Below, in pieces: positions 47,175-59,590 of a DNA stretch of 64,000 nucleotides. The translations under genes were made by a program, and so were the position numbers. Origin of the DNA: Chelonoidis abingdonii (taxonomy: Eukaryota > Chordata > Testudines > Testudinidae); NCBI RefSeq assembly GCF_003597395.2, contig NC_133778.1, positions 10,577,919-10,641,918 on the forward strand, written 5' to 3'. The first letter of the stretch is position 1. Each line of letters opens with the position of its first letter. A model generated the notes under the pieces. It was not told the origin of the DNA and did not search any database. It saw nothing but the letters and a program-made list of their open reading frames with translations.

Positions 47175-48900
47175 TTTCTAATCTTAGCATTGCCCAGTTT
47201 CCGGGTTTGCTGTGTCATTGTAATAATCCAGCGAGCAGCCTTTTCATTCATTTTTTCCTCCGCCCTCAGGAGTGACTCTGCGAGTCATCACTGATCAGCA
47301 AAGGACGGGAGGACAGTGATTTGAGTACTCACACAAACGGGCAGAAAGGGGCTGTTCCCAGAAGGGAGCCTTCCCTTGCAGTCTTGATAACATTCAGGTT
47401 AATTATCCATGTTTATGATTTAGCTGGGAAGCAAGGGCCTAGGGGAAGGAGAACCTGGGAAGCATTTTTGGCACTACTACAAGGGGGAAGAGCCAGCCAC
47501 AGGCTGTCTGAGACCTGGGCCAGGGAGGCTGAGAACCAGCGGCCTGAGAGCTGGGCCAGGCTGAATGGGAGTGTGGCAGGGGAGCAGGCCGAGGCTGGCA
47601 GGAGGTTGGTAGAAGCTGCAGCAATAGTACAATACAGCCTAGGGGAAAAAGCAGAGAATGGAGGACTGAAGCAGAGAGGTAGCAGCCTTCCAAGGTACTC
47701 CAGACCCAGGACACTGGCGTAGAGAAGGACTCTTCTTCACCACTGGGGAGGGGCTGTGTGTTCTCAGAGGCACAGACATAAATAAGGGCCATGTGCCAAG
47801 AGGAGTTTGTAAGCTGGTAGCTTGCAACAGAGGCTCTGACAAGTAGCCAACAGGAAGACACTCACAGACTCTCCCAGTTAAATCACCAGCAACAAGCCTG
47901 AACTGTGGCCTGTGGGACCTACAAGCCAATATTTAATTTCCCTCCACAAAGGGATGGCTTACCAAGGGCAGGCCAAGGCCTTGGCCTGAGTCGCCCCTAG
48001 GGCAAAGATGCACTTGTATTCAGCATGAGGAGTGGCCGAAGTTGCAGAGTTAGGAACCAGCCCATGTAACCTTTTTTTGTAACCGGTCAAACCACTGTAG
48101 TGAGGGAACTTGCCCCCGTTCATTTCTTCCAAGCCTAGTAAGGAATCGTTGCAGTTGGGCTGTGAGTGCATGGGCCTGTTGAGTAGAGAAGCAGGTTGAC
48201 AAAGACTCTGCAGAATACTTCTTTCTTCAACCTTACAGCCTCTTCTGTCGTCCTTTCATACCAGTCCGATCTCTGAATGTTTCTGGCTGCATCTAGCTCA
48301 GAACCCTTTACCCAGTCTGACTTGCACTCAGCCTATACATGTCATGCCTGGTGAGCGTCTTACTCCCATGGATTCTTTTAAGTAACTTCTTTGAATGGTT
48401 TCTTATCCCTCAATTCAAACCCCTGCAAACAGACGGTGCCTGGGGAACAGCGGTGCAGAGCATTTAATCTTTGGCACGTTATTTACTTTTAGCTGCTAAT
48501 TAACTGGGTGGGGGCATCAAGACCAAGTACACACAGACAGAGAGACAGACCCTTGTTTAAAAGTTGGGGCTGTAGATGAAATGGGTCAAAGAGAAATCTA
48601 TGAGGCCATCAGATCTGATAACTTCAACAGAGGCTAACAATGAGGTGAGCCTGAGTTCAACCCTGACGCAATCTACACTGATGGCATATGAACTCTGAAT
48701 CCAAGACTGTGTGAACATGGGGCTGGTGGAAGAGTTAGTTATCTTTCCTCTTTTTCTGCCTTTGACTTTCTGTTGTTTTACTGACTCTCCAGCCATCTCT
48801 GCTGCTCAGGTAGGTGACCAGCTGTCCCCGTTCTGAGGGGCAGGCCTAGCTGATTCAACTAATATCAGAATTTATGCTGCTTTCACTAGAACCAGCTTGG
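47175..48900. other. upstream of IFNL, no gene recognised
   Basis: A 47320-47930 GC-rich part has open frames on both strands with no known motif; possibly an old retroelement piece. Otherwise unassigned. Confidence 0.3.
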
Positions 48901-48904
48901 CCAT

Positions 48905-49100
48905 CTTGTTAGTCTTTTGCTCCACTAGGAACCTCCACCCAGCCTGACAATTCACCTTTCGGTATGACCTGTTGTAGTCTCCCTTTTAACCAGTTCCTTA
49001 TCCACCTTTCAATTTTCATATTGATCCCCATCTTTTCCAATTTAGCTAATAATTCCTCATGTGGAACTGTATCAAATGCCTTACTGTGACTGTCTTGAGT
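48905..49100 (-). mobile_element. CR1-type LINE reverse-transcriptase fragment
   Basis: The minus strand encodes SKAFDTVPHEELLAKLEKMG and WIRNWLKGRLQQVI, the FDTVPH and WIRNWL signature of CR1-type RT. Short fragment. Confidence 0.8.
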
Positions 49101-49654
49101 AAAAATCAAAGGATTTAGAGATATGCTTTGCCTGCGTGTCCACAGCATAAATGAAAGAATAATACCTGCATATCTGATTTCTTTGTGGACCTTGGAAGCA
49201 ATGTGAAATCTTGCAAAATATTGCTTCCAGCCTGTCCATTGTAAAGGTTGCCAAAGTAGACATTCGCTGGGACACTGAAGAGTGGCATGTTGATGAGATC
49301 CTGCAACCTTTCTTGCTCTGTTCCTTCTGTCTACAACCTCTGTGCTGTTTTCCTTCTGTTTCTGTTCTTAGTTTACTCCTGACAACAAATCATGTTCTCC
49401 TGTACCAGCAATGGCCGGTCACAGACCTTGCTTATATATACCAGATATGTTTCATCATAAGATTCTTTAATACTCTACCAAAGTATGACTCAGTAAGCTT
49501 TTAAATAAGGTATTTTGCACACAGCACCTCGTGACTGAATAGTATAATACAGTTTAGCATCCATTACTGCCTGTTCCATCCAAAACCAGCCAGTAGCAAG
49601 TGAAGCATGCCTTTATGTCAGGTCAAGCACAGACAATCCAGAGTGGGCAGTGCC

Positions 49655-50540
49655 AAACTACCATCCAACGGAGACATCCGGCCTCCATCCTGTAAGGCAA
49701 AGAGTGGAGATTAGAGCGAGGCTGAATGACTCTGCATTCAGGAAAAAATGTGACAGTCCTTCCGGTTTGTATTTAAAAGTCTCTGATCAGTGTGTAGTTA
49801 AAGCAGCTGCTGTGGGGAAAGCAATCTACACTGAGCTCCAGGAGTCGGCACGGTCAGTTCAGGAGTATTGCTGTCAGTTCAGTGGGAACCCTCAGTTTAG
49901 AGTCATCTGCGAACTTGCTGAGAGTGCAGTCCATGCCATCCTCTAGATCATTAATGAAGATAGTGAACAAAACCAGCCCCAGGACTAACCCTTGGGACAC
50001 TCTACTTGATAGTGGCTGCCAACTAGACATGGAGCCATTGATCACTATCCATTGAGCCTGATGATCTAGCCAGTTTTCTATCCACGTTATAGTCCAGCGT
50101 ACAGGTCTTTCAGTTCTTTTTTCACTTGTGAGTAATGTGGGCTGCTAGTAATATGTTCAGAATCAGGTTTTGTTCAGAATGACGTAAATTCTACTGCAGT
50201 GAATTGTGGTCTGTTGTCTGTCACTAGTTGTTCTGGAATACCAAAGTGAGGAAAAAGGGCACTTCAGTTTCTCGGTAACGCTGTGACATGTTATGTCTTT
50301 CAAGTATATTTATTCTATATATGCTGGGGAAAGAGGAGGCAAGTAGTAGTGCCAATACTAGGATCCAACAGAGAGATCTGGCTTCCGTCCTCTAAGGCAA
50401 GGAGTGGAGATGAAAGCAAGGCTGAAATAACTCTTGCGCTCAGAAAAAATGTGACAGACCTCGTGGTTGGTATTTTTAAAGTCTCCGATTAGTGTACAGT
50501 TAAAATAGATATTGTAGGGAAAGCAATCTATACTCAGAGG
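49655..50540 (+). repeat. ~190-bp diverged direct repeats flanking a CR1 fragment
   Basis: 49655-49848 and 50345-50538 share GGCAAAGAGTGGAGAT / GGCAAGGAGTGGAGAT, AAAAAATGTGACAG, AAAGTCTC and GGAAAGCAATCTA in order, at roughly three-quarters identity. Between them lies the CR1 piece at 49850-50110. Confidence 0.65.
49850..50110 (-). mobile_element. CR1 LINE reverse-transcriptase fragment with FADD box
   Basis: The minus strand encodes WIENWLDHQAQ, then GLVLGLVLFTIFINDLEDGM and SKFADDSKL, the F-A-D-D catalytic box of CR1 RT. Truncated at both ends. Confidence 0.85.
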
Positions 50541-50755
50541 GAGGCAGTGTGGCCTAGTGGTTAGAGTGTAAGATCAGCTCTCAGCATTCTTGGCTCTGTC
50601 ACTGGCCTGCTGAGTGATCTTGGACAAGCACTTCGCCTCTCTGTACCTTAGTTCCCCATCTGTGAAATCAGGAATAATGAGAATGACTTCCTTTGTAAGG
50701 CACTTTGGGATGTACTCTTGCCCAGCACTGTATTGGAGGTGGGTTTTATTACCCA
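50541..50755 (+). mobile_element. tRNA-headed MIR/CORE-SINE
   Basis: GAGGCAGTGTGGCCTAGTGG (tRNA-like head), GTGATCTTGGACAAGCAC, TTAGTTCCCCATCTGTGAAA and GGCACTTTGGGAT follow the order of a CORE-SINE. Confidence 0.75.
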
Positions 50756-52465
50756 ATTTTCTGTTTACACATTAAAAGATTGTTTTCCCAGGCCTTGGCA
50801 TTCCTATTTGTTCACAATTATAGATAAAAAGGCACAATCTTCTTAATAGATAAATATATAAAAATAAATAGCTGATCCATAATAAGCAACACTATGGTTC
50901 AAGTTAGGAAGTTATGCAAACCAATTATTCTTAGTTGGATAATATGTAAAGAAGCAGCATGATAATATACTCTATATAAATAGAGCTGTTGAGGATCTGT
51001 ACAGTAAGAACTTCCAAACTCCAATATTAATTTGTTTCCTGAGGTTGTTTCTAAGAGAGCTGAAGCCATGCCTAGTGTGTAAATCTGAGAACTGGAATGT
51101 TGTTTTTTAAAAAAATTAAAGCTTATTAAATGTTTCCAATATTTTGGGATTGTTACTCTAACTAAAATGCTTGCATACAGTGACAATACAATTACATTCA
51201 ATAAATAAATATCCCCAGAGGACCAAATCCTAGTGAAGTCTAAGGAGACTAGAGTTCTGCACCAGCTGGAAATTGGAGTATCCTGGAGGCCAACTGTTGT
51301 GTAATGCTTTGGCATAAAAAGATGGAATCAGTTTGACTGGGGGGACCTAAGATCAGAAGCCAGAGGGAGAAGAAGATGAATGTTCCTGGTTCACACATGT
51401 CTTCTCCCAATATCTGTGCAGTGCTCTCAGGCTAAGGACTCTCCAGTTTTAGAGTAGATGTGCACAAGGGCACTGCAGAGACCAGATGGCTACACACAGA
51501 GCTCCATGTAGGCTGTGCATCTCAAGTCGTCGTTCAACAGCCGGAAGAGATGAGGATCACAAATGCTTCCGGACAGCCAGGTGTTTCCAGGGAAACAAGA
51601 GAATATTTACAACAGTAAGTGTGAATGGGTCCAAATTAAAGCCACCACAGGTACGTTGCCTAAGTAGGAGGCAAGTGCATATCTATAAGAAGCACAGAAG
51701 ATGTGGAAAAAGAGGGTGAGTGCTGGAAACAGAGCAATGTGAATGTGGATTTCTGTAACCCAAGCAGATGCACACACAAACTGCAATTGAATATGCTATC
51801 ATGAAATGCAGCATAATTCAAACCATACATTAGCTGTTGCTGTAGTCTGTGACATCATTGCACAGTGGATCTGAATAGATCAACAGGCTCATTTTATTGC
51901 ATCATTTACAAATAAAAACTAAGAGATAATAACAATAGAAATCTCCCTGCTCCACTCCTCATCCCGCATTTCCTAAAAAGCCTGATTTATTGCAAAGGGT
52001 CAAAATCCCTGGTGGTATAATCTTCTTACAGGCTGTGCTGGGAAGAAACAGTCTAGCAGTCAGTCTAGCAGCAGACACAAGAAGTTTTTTGTATTGAGAT
52101 CTACTAAATTTGTGCACAACTACAGTCCTGGGATTATTGAAACAGAGTGGACAAGGCACCACAGAATAATTGCAGTAATCCCGCCCTGGCCTCTGGGATG
52201 GGAACCTAGTAGGCTTGTTCCATCTCTAATTTGCATGGAAGTTCACTTTCCTCATTGTCTCCAATGACTACTCACTGTCTCTTTGCTCTCATGGAAATTT
52301 TGGAGCCAATTGTTCAGCTTCCTGGAGTGTCGATGAGAATGAGTCTGTCTGGTCTGAAAACAAAGTTGATACAGATGGGTTGGTGTACAGAGATTTCAGC
52401 CAACAGTGGACCAAAGCCCTTTCTCTCCAGGAGCAGAGCAGTTCTTGCCCTGACATAGTCTAGGC

Positions 52466-52490
52466 NNNNNNNNNNNNNNNNNNNNNNNNN
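52466..52490. other. 25-N assembly gap
   Basis: Flanked by near-identical GACATAGTCTAGGC and GGACATAGTCCTAG, suggesting that contig ends overlap and the true gap may be zero or negative. Lies in intron 3 of the IFNL pseudogene. Confidence 0.9.
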
Positions 52491-53956
52491 GGACATAGTC
52501 CTAGACGGCTAGCCTTGTGGCGTAGCATATAACCACTTCTGCTTTACAGTGTCTATATACGGATGGACAACAAAGCAAGAAGCCACATGCAAGTATTTGC
52601 TGATGCATAGGACAAAGGGCAGCTCTATTGGAAAATATAGAGGTTTCCTCAAAAGAGATCACATTTGGCATTGAAAGAAATCTGGCACTGAATACTCACG
52701 CAGTCCCTCAGCGTCCCCCCCTGATCTGCGTCAGAGATTTCTGGTGGCCTTGAGAGCAACCTTGGAGGACAGACTGGGTCCTCAACATTTCTCCCAGCAT
52801 GTTAGTGGTTAAAGTCTAGCTCCTTCTCTACCAAGGAATGACTATCTGCACCTGGGAAGAAACTTGGTAGGTAAGAGAGTGTCTAATTGGGAGAAAGATG
52901 CACAGCTATGCAGAACAGGAACAAGAAATTCCCATGCGTAGGGGCGGGGGTTAGAAAAACTAATTAGGAGAAATCTCCTGTTTTCAAAAACACAAGCTAC
53001 TCAAGGCTTTCTGATTTGTCAATAAATAGAATTACTGAAATCAACTCTACTCCTGACTGGAAAACACTCATCTCCACACATCTTCTCTTGACATCATTTA
53101 ATAGCAGTGAGAGACGGATCACTGAACTGAAGGTGAGGGTGACCCTTATAATTACACTGAAGGAAAGAGCCACAGCCAGATCTGACATGCTCCTGACGTA
53201 AATCAGTGACTACAAAAATCAAATGGTCCCAAAGTGCCATGTGTGAGATTTAGCACAAGCACTAAAGTCTGATCACGACTAAGTGAAGATGCAAGAATTC
53301 AGTGAGAAAGGGACACATGTTAGGAAAGAACGGCAATCTGCTAGAAGCAAGTGTGTGATAACCAGCATGGCCGAGGGGCAGCAGGAGAGGTTTGGCAAGG
53401 GAGCCTTATTCCCTGCAAGGGGAGGAAGGTATTCTATAGATAACCAGAGCAACCTGAAGCCATCTCAGAAGCACCAGCAGTCAGTCAGTGATAAAATAAC
53501 CCGCCCTGCTTCAGGTACGAACATGTGGAGTTGGTAGTAGAGAGCAGTTTGAAGGGAGTTAGGAGAAGAGGAACAATTTTGGAAGAGATGACAAAAGGAA
53601 GTTTGAGGAGTGCTGCGGTGGGGCTGAGAAATCCACCAAAGGAACCCCTATGGTAAGGGCAACGACTGCTTGTTGTAGAAGAGGGCAAGAAGCCCTTCAT
53701 CGAAGCTAAAGGCAGGAGAGGGAAGTAGCCCAGGGGAAGGAACCGCTAGTTCAAGTGGTTCACCACAAACCTCAGGGCCCTTGGGTTGGGACCTGGAGAA
53801 GAGGGCAGGCCCAGGTCTCTCCCTCTCCACTCCCCTCCTCAAGGACACTAGTGGGGTAATTAAAATACCGGTTCAGAGGCAAGCAATGGTGCCCTAAACC
53901 TTCCCCAAAGAGGAGAAAGCATGAGACCCAGCATAACAGTACTGGCAATTTGCCAC

Positions 53957-54174
53957 ACGTGGTTCTCAAACTTTTCTACTGGTGACCCCTTTCATATAGC
54001 AAGCCTGAGTGCAACCCCCCTTATAAATTAAAAACCCCTTTAAAATATATTTAACACCATTATGAATGCTGGCTGCAAGTCAGGATTTGGGATGGAGACT
54101 GACAGCTCACAACCCTCCATATAATAACGTTATGGCCCCCTGAGGGGTCCCAACCCCCAGTTTAAGAACCCCTG
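53957..54174. mobile_element. hAT-like MITE in IFNL pseudogene intron 2
   Basis: GGTTCTCAAACTTTT at the left and GTTTAAGAACCCCTG at the right are inverted; the interior GTGACCCC / GGGGTCCC also pair. It lies about 50 bp downstream of the pseudogene exon 2 donor. Confidence 0.65.
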
Positions 54175-54725
54175 TGCTGGAATGTGACCTTCTTGTACCC
54201 CTTGGCTGAGATTTTTCGTACCGACAGCTCTTTGACTTCCCAGTTCCGGTGGAAAATCCTGGTGCTGCATTTTTGGTCTGACAACAGCATCATGTCGTCT
54301 TGGAGGCAGAAGGAAAGAACAGATCACCCATATTTATGTAGGAGCAGGAACAAACTGTATTAGTTCTTCCCTCAGTTCTCTCCACACAATCCCAGTGGTG
54401 ATGCAGGGAGACGAGATGCTGACATCAGATGTCTCTTATCCCTTGTGAATACCAGCCCTCAAGGTACATGCGTGACCAAGTTTAAACTGTGCTTTGTCAT
54501 TCTCCAGTGAGGAAAGGACCTTGGTTCAGCAGGCGCTGTTCTAGAGCCCTGGTGCTTGCCAGCAGGGTGCTCGATATGGCAGAAAAGTAAAACCAAACCC
54601 TTCTTGGTAGTTGGTTTTGAGCTTCTTCCCTGAGTCCAGAGGGACATGCAGAGAGGGCTGCTGTTCAGATGACAGCCTAGGGCTCACAGTGCTCTTATTG
54701 CCCAGTGTGTGTTCTTCACACTTAC

Positions 54726-54892
54726 AAATTTGTCCTTGGCTTTCTTGAAGGCCTCCAGTTCCCGAGGTGGCAGGGACTTGTATTTTGCGAGGTGGCATTT
54801 TGTCCTCTCAGCGCCTGTGGGAAAGGCCTCTGTTGTCATCATCCAGATGGCCAGAGCAAAGAGAACTTTGTAGCTTACGTTCACCATTTTCC
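54726..54892 (-). pseudogene. IFNL: IFNL pseudogene exon with signal peptide
   Basis: Acceptor CCGGTAG, then ATG at 54887. Encodes MVNVSYKVLFALAIWMMTTE and CHLAKYKSLPPRELEAFKKA, ending in a GTAAGT donor, all undamaged. The open frame runs on into the intron, so it could still give a short secreted peptide if transcribed. Confidence 0.8.
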
Positions 54893-55906
54893 CTACCGGA
54901 GACAGAAAGGGAGAGATACATCACTGCCATGCCAGGCTGCAAGGCTTACCAGCCGGTGAGTTGGACTGTGTCTCATAAGCTAGGCGTGCACTAGAGACAA
55001 ACCTACCTCTAAGTTTTCCTTTTATTGTTTCCTAAAAAATTGTTAAATCTACTGCAGGAGGCAGCTGGTGACACAGAATCAGTGAAATGCCCAGCTCTGA
55101 TCTGTGGCTTCCTATAGAGGACTGGGAAGGAAAACAATTATTGCCATTTCTCAAGCCTTCCTCAGGTCAACCAGTTCATTTCATTGGTTGTGAAATGAAA
55201 TAGCTGACGAACGTGATGTTGTCTTTTTTCTTACACTAACTTGTTGACATTCAGCAGAATTATCTGTTCTTTTCAGACTACCCTGCAGACTTCAGCTGTT
55301 GTAAATACTTGCACACGATGTCAAACAATAAAGTAGCTAGTAGGTGCAGCAGGGTACATCATCCTATAGCATTTGTTACAGATTTACCTTGCTTCTTTTA
55401 GCACAGCAAAGTGTGAACTAATCCCAATGTTATGCTACTTGGCAATTAATTCTGACAAAGAATTTTCAGGCTACTGACTGTTGTGTCTGTTTGCAATTTG
55501 CTAGTCATTGTATATTTTGTTGCTGGTCTCCTAAGTCACAGGGTGTTGTTTCTGCTCCATAATTTGACGACAACTATTTTTAGTCCCTGCACAGTTTTGT
55601 ATGAAATATCATTTGTGAAAGTTTTGGGAGTAGGCAAACACTTTTTGCAAGTACCCAACAATTCTCCAGATATAAAACTAAAACACCATACAGATCATAG
55701 CAACTTGAACTCTGATTTTCTCCAGGAAAATATTCATGAATCAGAGGGGTTTTGTTTAAATATTCAGCCATTAATAACACATTACAGGTGTAATGCACTT
55801 TGCTTGTGCAACATTCATTCCTTGCTGTCTACCATAGAGCACAATATAATCACTCAGTAAAGAGAAATCGTGTAGCAAGGAGAGGCTCCAGACTAGTCAC
55901 CCTTAC

Positions 55907-55985
55907 CGTGGTGTGTATTTGCTGGGATGTTGCTTTAGTTGCCTCTTGGGTCTCAGGGCTGCTTTGCCTCTCTCTTGGCTCTGAA
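55907..55985 (-). other. IFNL pseudogene 5' non-coding exon (start approximate)
   Basis: Sequence matching the intact gene's first exon, ending at a GTAAGG donor. The ATG found in the intact copy just before the donor is absent here. Confidence 0.45.
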
Positions 55986-56013
55986 TGTGGTTTTTCTTCT
56001 CCATGGCTCTTGC

Positions 56014-56212
56014 TTTTATACCCAAAGGCTTTTTCTGGTTCAGAAAAACATGAAAGTTCATTTTGCTTTAATCTAGGGCAGAAAACCCCAGCTCTGCTGT
56101 CACCCAGCAAAGAGCAGCAAAGTGTTTGGAAAGGGAAAGCAAAAGTGAGGCAGTTATCACACCTGAGCTCAGAGCCCTGAGGGATTTCCAGGAGATGAAA
56201 ACACTGATATCA
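56014..56212 (-). promoter_or_regulatory. IFNL pseudogene promoter: TATA, IRF and NF-kB-like sites
   Basis: TATAAAA at 56014-56020 (minus). GAAAGGGAAA, a perfect GAAANNGAAA IRF core, at 56129-56138. GGGATTTCC at 56181-56189 and TGATATCA at 56205-56212. Order and spacing parallel the intact gene's promoter, and similarity continues to a shared CCTAGAGTAGG near 56240. Confidence 0.6.
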
Positions 56213-56252
56213 CAAGTGAATTATGCAAGTGTTCCCTGCCTAGAGTAGGTAT

Positions 56253-58440
56253 GTATGTAGACTTGGCTTTTGCTGAATTGCAAAGCCAGAAGAATCTCAG
56301 CCACTTTTGGTTTTTTAACTTCCTCTTCCTTGCAGATACAGCCTTGAAAATGTAAAGTGATCAGGAGGGTTGGAACCTTCTCACCAATCTCCTACAGATC
56401 ACAGGTTACTCACAGCAAACCAGCGCTGGCCTTTGATGTCTAGATACACTGTAGAGGTGCACTGAAGACTACAGTTAAGGCCAACATGCAGGAATTTCAA
56501 GCTGGGTGGGTATACATTTGTCTATCCCATTTGTTTTACTTTTCGCCACAAAGCCAAGAATATATGGTCTCCATGGAGGTCTTCTGTACTCTAACATTAC
56601 CAGTTAGCTGCAGTAGCATTTATTCCACTCGTGCACAGAGGCCCCAGTCAAGATCAGGGCCTTATTATGTAAGCATCGTACACATAAAAATACAGGCAGT
56701 CCCCTATATACGTTTACAGTCTAAATGGGACCTTGGCACAATGGGGTTGTACTACGTGTGTTATGATCCATTTCCTGTCTTTTGGAAGTATTCAATGGCT
56801 GTTGTCTCCTTGCCTCTGTCAAGGCTGAGCTCCATTATTCAGACAGACTCTGAGGAATACAGCCAGACAACGTTTAAAGTAACAGATCTCATGCTCCCTT
56901 TTCTCATTTAGAGACCCGAATGGGTCGTGTTTAAAATAACAAAGCAACGCTACATAAAAATTAATTTTTTAAAAGTTATTTTCCCTTTGCTTACCTGCTA
57001 GTACATAGAATGTTACTGCTTTGAAGGGTCAACCAGGCCTGACTTTTTTAATTGATGCAATTATACCACTGCAACGAAGTGTGGATGCAGTTATCTCAGC
57101 ATAACAATAGTGGTATCAGGCACTGTTATGTCTCTTCCTGTACAGGCAGAGCTATTGCTGGTAAAAAGCATCTGCATTCTTTTAGGGGGGCTGAGGGGGA
57201 TAGTAAAGGAAGTTGTACGGTTTAACCATACCGATATAATACCACTATATTTAAAGCAGTACAACCTACTAGTTGTGAAAAAAACTTTGATTTCACGGGC
57301 TTGCATTTGACTAGAGCAAAGGGCTCTAGAAACATGAAAAATGCAGCTTGCTCATTTCTAGGAAACAGAAACTCTTGAATGACTACACTCAGGTTTTGGA
57401 AGGCAGAAAAACCCTTTGATTCACCTTTGAAGTCTGCCAGTACTTACTCACACAAAACACGCATTAACTTCAGTAGTATTCATCCTACGAAAGCACTGCA
57501 GACCCAAAGCTTCCCATGCCCAAGTCTCTGTATACTCTCTCAATAGTGGGATTGGATGATTTTGTAAACTAACAATTTGTTACGAAGATTTCACTCCCTT
57601 CCACTTGCTGGCCTGTAAGTTTCATTGCCTTTCCAGCAACTTCCTTTTATTAGACCTGATTCCTGTTCACCTTCTATGCATTATTTTCTCTCTGCTGACA
57701 GGTTCTGTTAAGCATAACCAGGTCACTGGCAGGCGTAGTTAGCAGTTATGTTGACACAGGTGTTTAAATTCCTGGTGCTACATGTGCCACTGTAGGATGT
57801 GCATGATCTGCGCACAATGTTTCTAATGAATAAAAGGAAATGTGTGTGTATTTGTGCTGCTTGCCATGTGGAAAGCAAACCAGAACATGCATTAGTTCAG
57901 GGCTTCTTATTCAGAGTAACAGAAAAATACACAACTATATGGAAACAATTCTTAGCCCAAATCATTGAAAGATAACTGGGTTCAGTGAGTGGGACCCTTC
58001 AGGTAGCTGACAAAAGACAGATGTTTCCTGATGTATGAAAAGCGGCTTTCTGACACCACTAAAGTAAACGGTATGGGACACTATTAGCAGACCATACACT
58101 ACACTGAATCAAATTCTACTGCATGTATCAACGCAGGACTCTGTGACACATGCCTTGCTAAGATAAGGTTAGGAGCAAAAGTGAAACTGGTTGAGTTACA
58201 TCACCATATTGCTTCCGAACTCCAGCTACGCAGGCGACCTATTCAAAAAAGAGAAATGGATTAATGGTATTGAAGAGGTGAAATGTCCAAAAGAAATTTT
58301 TAACCCATTTGAATGCAGCTATTTCACAAGAGTTTTTAGAAGAGCTTTTCAGGTGTGTTGTTTAATTATTCAGGATTGTTAGTTGCCTGTTGTGGCCATG
58401 ATAGTTAGAAGCAACGGCAATAATAGTGCCTAGGTCTCAT
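56253..58440. other. no gene recognised
   Basis: Non-coding. 57030-57300 shows weak inverted motifs (CAGGCCTG..., ACAACCTACTA) of an old MITE. Confidence 0.3.
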
Positions 58441-58630
58441 CTAGCAGTTTCAGCTTTCGATCTCAAAGCGCAATACGAAAGGTCGGTATCATCGCCGTGT
58501 TACAGATGGGAAACTGAGGTCTAGGGAGGGAATTGATGTAGCCAGAGTTGCGCAGAAACTCACAGCGGAGCTGGGAATTAACCCACACCTCCTGCGTGCT
58601 ACGTCAGTTCCCTAGCCACTAGGTGACACA
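58440..58630 (-). mobile_element. MIR/CORE-SINE (antisense)
   Basis: CTCAAAGCGCAATACGAAAG, TTACAGATGGGAAACTGAGG and TCCCTAGCCACTAGG give the reverse-orientation MIR-type signature. Confidence 0.65.
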
Positions 58631-58849
58631 TGGCAGAAGTCTGCAGCTGTATAGGAAAGGAGCGGGGGCGGAGAACACTTCCATTGTAAGGTCACTATAG
58701 AACCCTAATACTTTCCATTCAGGGAAAAATTCTGCTCATCTTATGTAAGTCACATCGAAGTCTAGTTGTATGCGTCAGGAGAACAGGATCTGACCCTAAG
58801 TCTGGAAAGCATGTTTGCTAGAAAGCCATTACAGGACTCTAAGGGCTTT

Positions 58850-59590
58850 GCAGCAGAAAGACAGAAAGCTGACAAGGATAATGCAGGCACCCCTAACACT
58901 CAGATCATAATGCCTCTATATAAATCCATGGTACACCCATATCTTGAATACTGCATGCAGATCTGGTCACCACATCTCTAAAAGATATATTGGAACTGGA
59001 AAAAGTACAGAAGAGGGCAACAAAAATGATTAGGGATGTGGAATAACTTCCATCGAGGAGAAATTAAAGAGGCTGGGACTTTTCAGCTTGGAAAAGAGAT
59101 GACTAAGGGGGATGCGATAGAGGTCTATAAAATCATGACTGGTGTGGAGAAAGTAGAAAAGAAGCGTTATTTACTCCTTCTCATAACACAAAAACTAGGG
59201 GTCACCAAGTGAAATTAATAGCTAACAGGTTTAAAACAAACCAAAGGAAGTATTTTTCTCACACAATGCACAGTCAACCTGTGGAACTCTTTGCCAGAGG
59301 ATGTTGTGAAAGCCAAGACTATAATAGAGTTTAAAAAAAAAAAACAAACTAGACAAGTTCATAAAGGAAAGATCCAGCAATGGCATTTAGCCAGGATGGG
59401 CAGGCAGTGTCCCTAGCCTCTGTTTGCCAGAAGCTGAGAATGGGTGACCTGGGACAAATCACTTGATGATCACCTGTTCCATTCATTCCCTCTGATGCAC
59501 CTGGCATTGGCCACAGTCGGAAGACAGGATACTGGGCTAGATGGACCTTTGGTCTGACCTAGTCTGGCTGTTCTTCTTATGTTCTTAACA
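58850..59590 (+). mobile_element. CR1 LINE 3' end
   Basis: Encodes MVHPYLEYCMQIWSPHL, the RT C-terminal motif of CR1, then frameshifted sequence and the 3' tail TGGACCTTTGGTCTGACCTA with TTCTTATGTTCTT. The same tail occurs inverted at 17421. Confidence 0.85.

Larger units (their letters stand above)
51490..54892 (-). pseudogene. IFNL: interferon lambda pseudogene (second copy)
   Basis: All five exons can be traced: 54887-54726 (54 codons, intact signal peptide and KCHLAKYKSLPPRELEAF), 54299-54222, 52851-52700, 52353-52276 (26 codons, intact, KLNNWLQNFHESKET) and 51587-51490. Lesions: the exon 2 acceptor reads AA instead of AG, so the nearest AG would shift the frame. Exon 3 is 152 nt instead of 144 and has TAG as its eighth codon (52830-52828). 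The exon 5 acceptor reads TG instead of AG, and exon 5 lacks one base within the LNLFRLL-coding segment. Promoter elements and flanking introns match the intact gene, so it arose by segmental duplication, not retrotransposition. A 25-N gap (52466-52490) lies in intron 3. Several independent lesions make sequencing error an unlikely full explanation. Confidence 0.88.

Noticed and set aside
47321..47929. Overlapping 133- and 140-codon frames upstream of IFNL
   Set aside because: Open on both strands in a GC-rich patch; no recognised motif. Left as unassigned.
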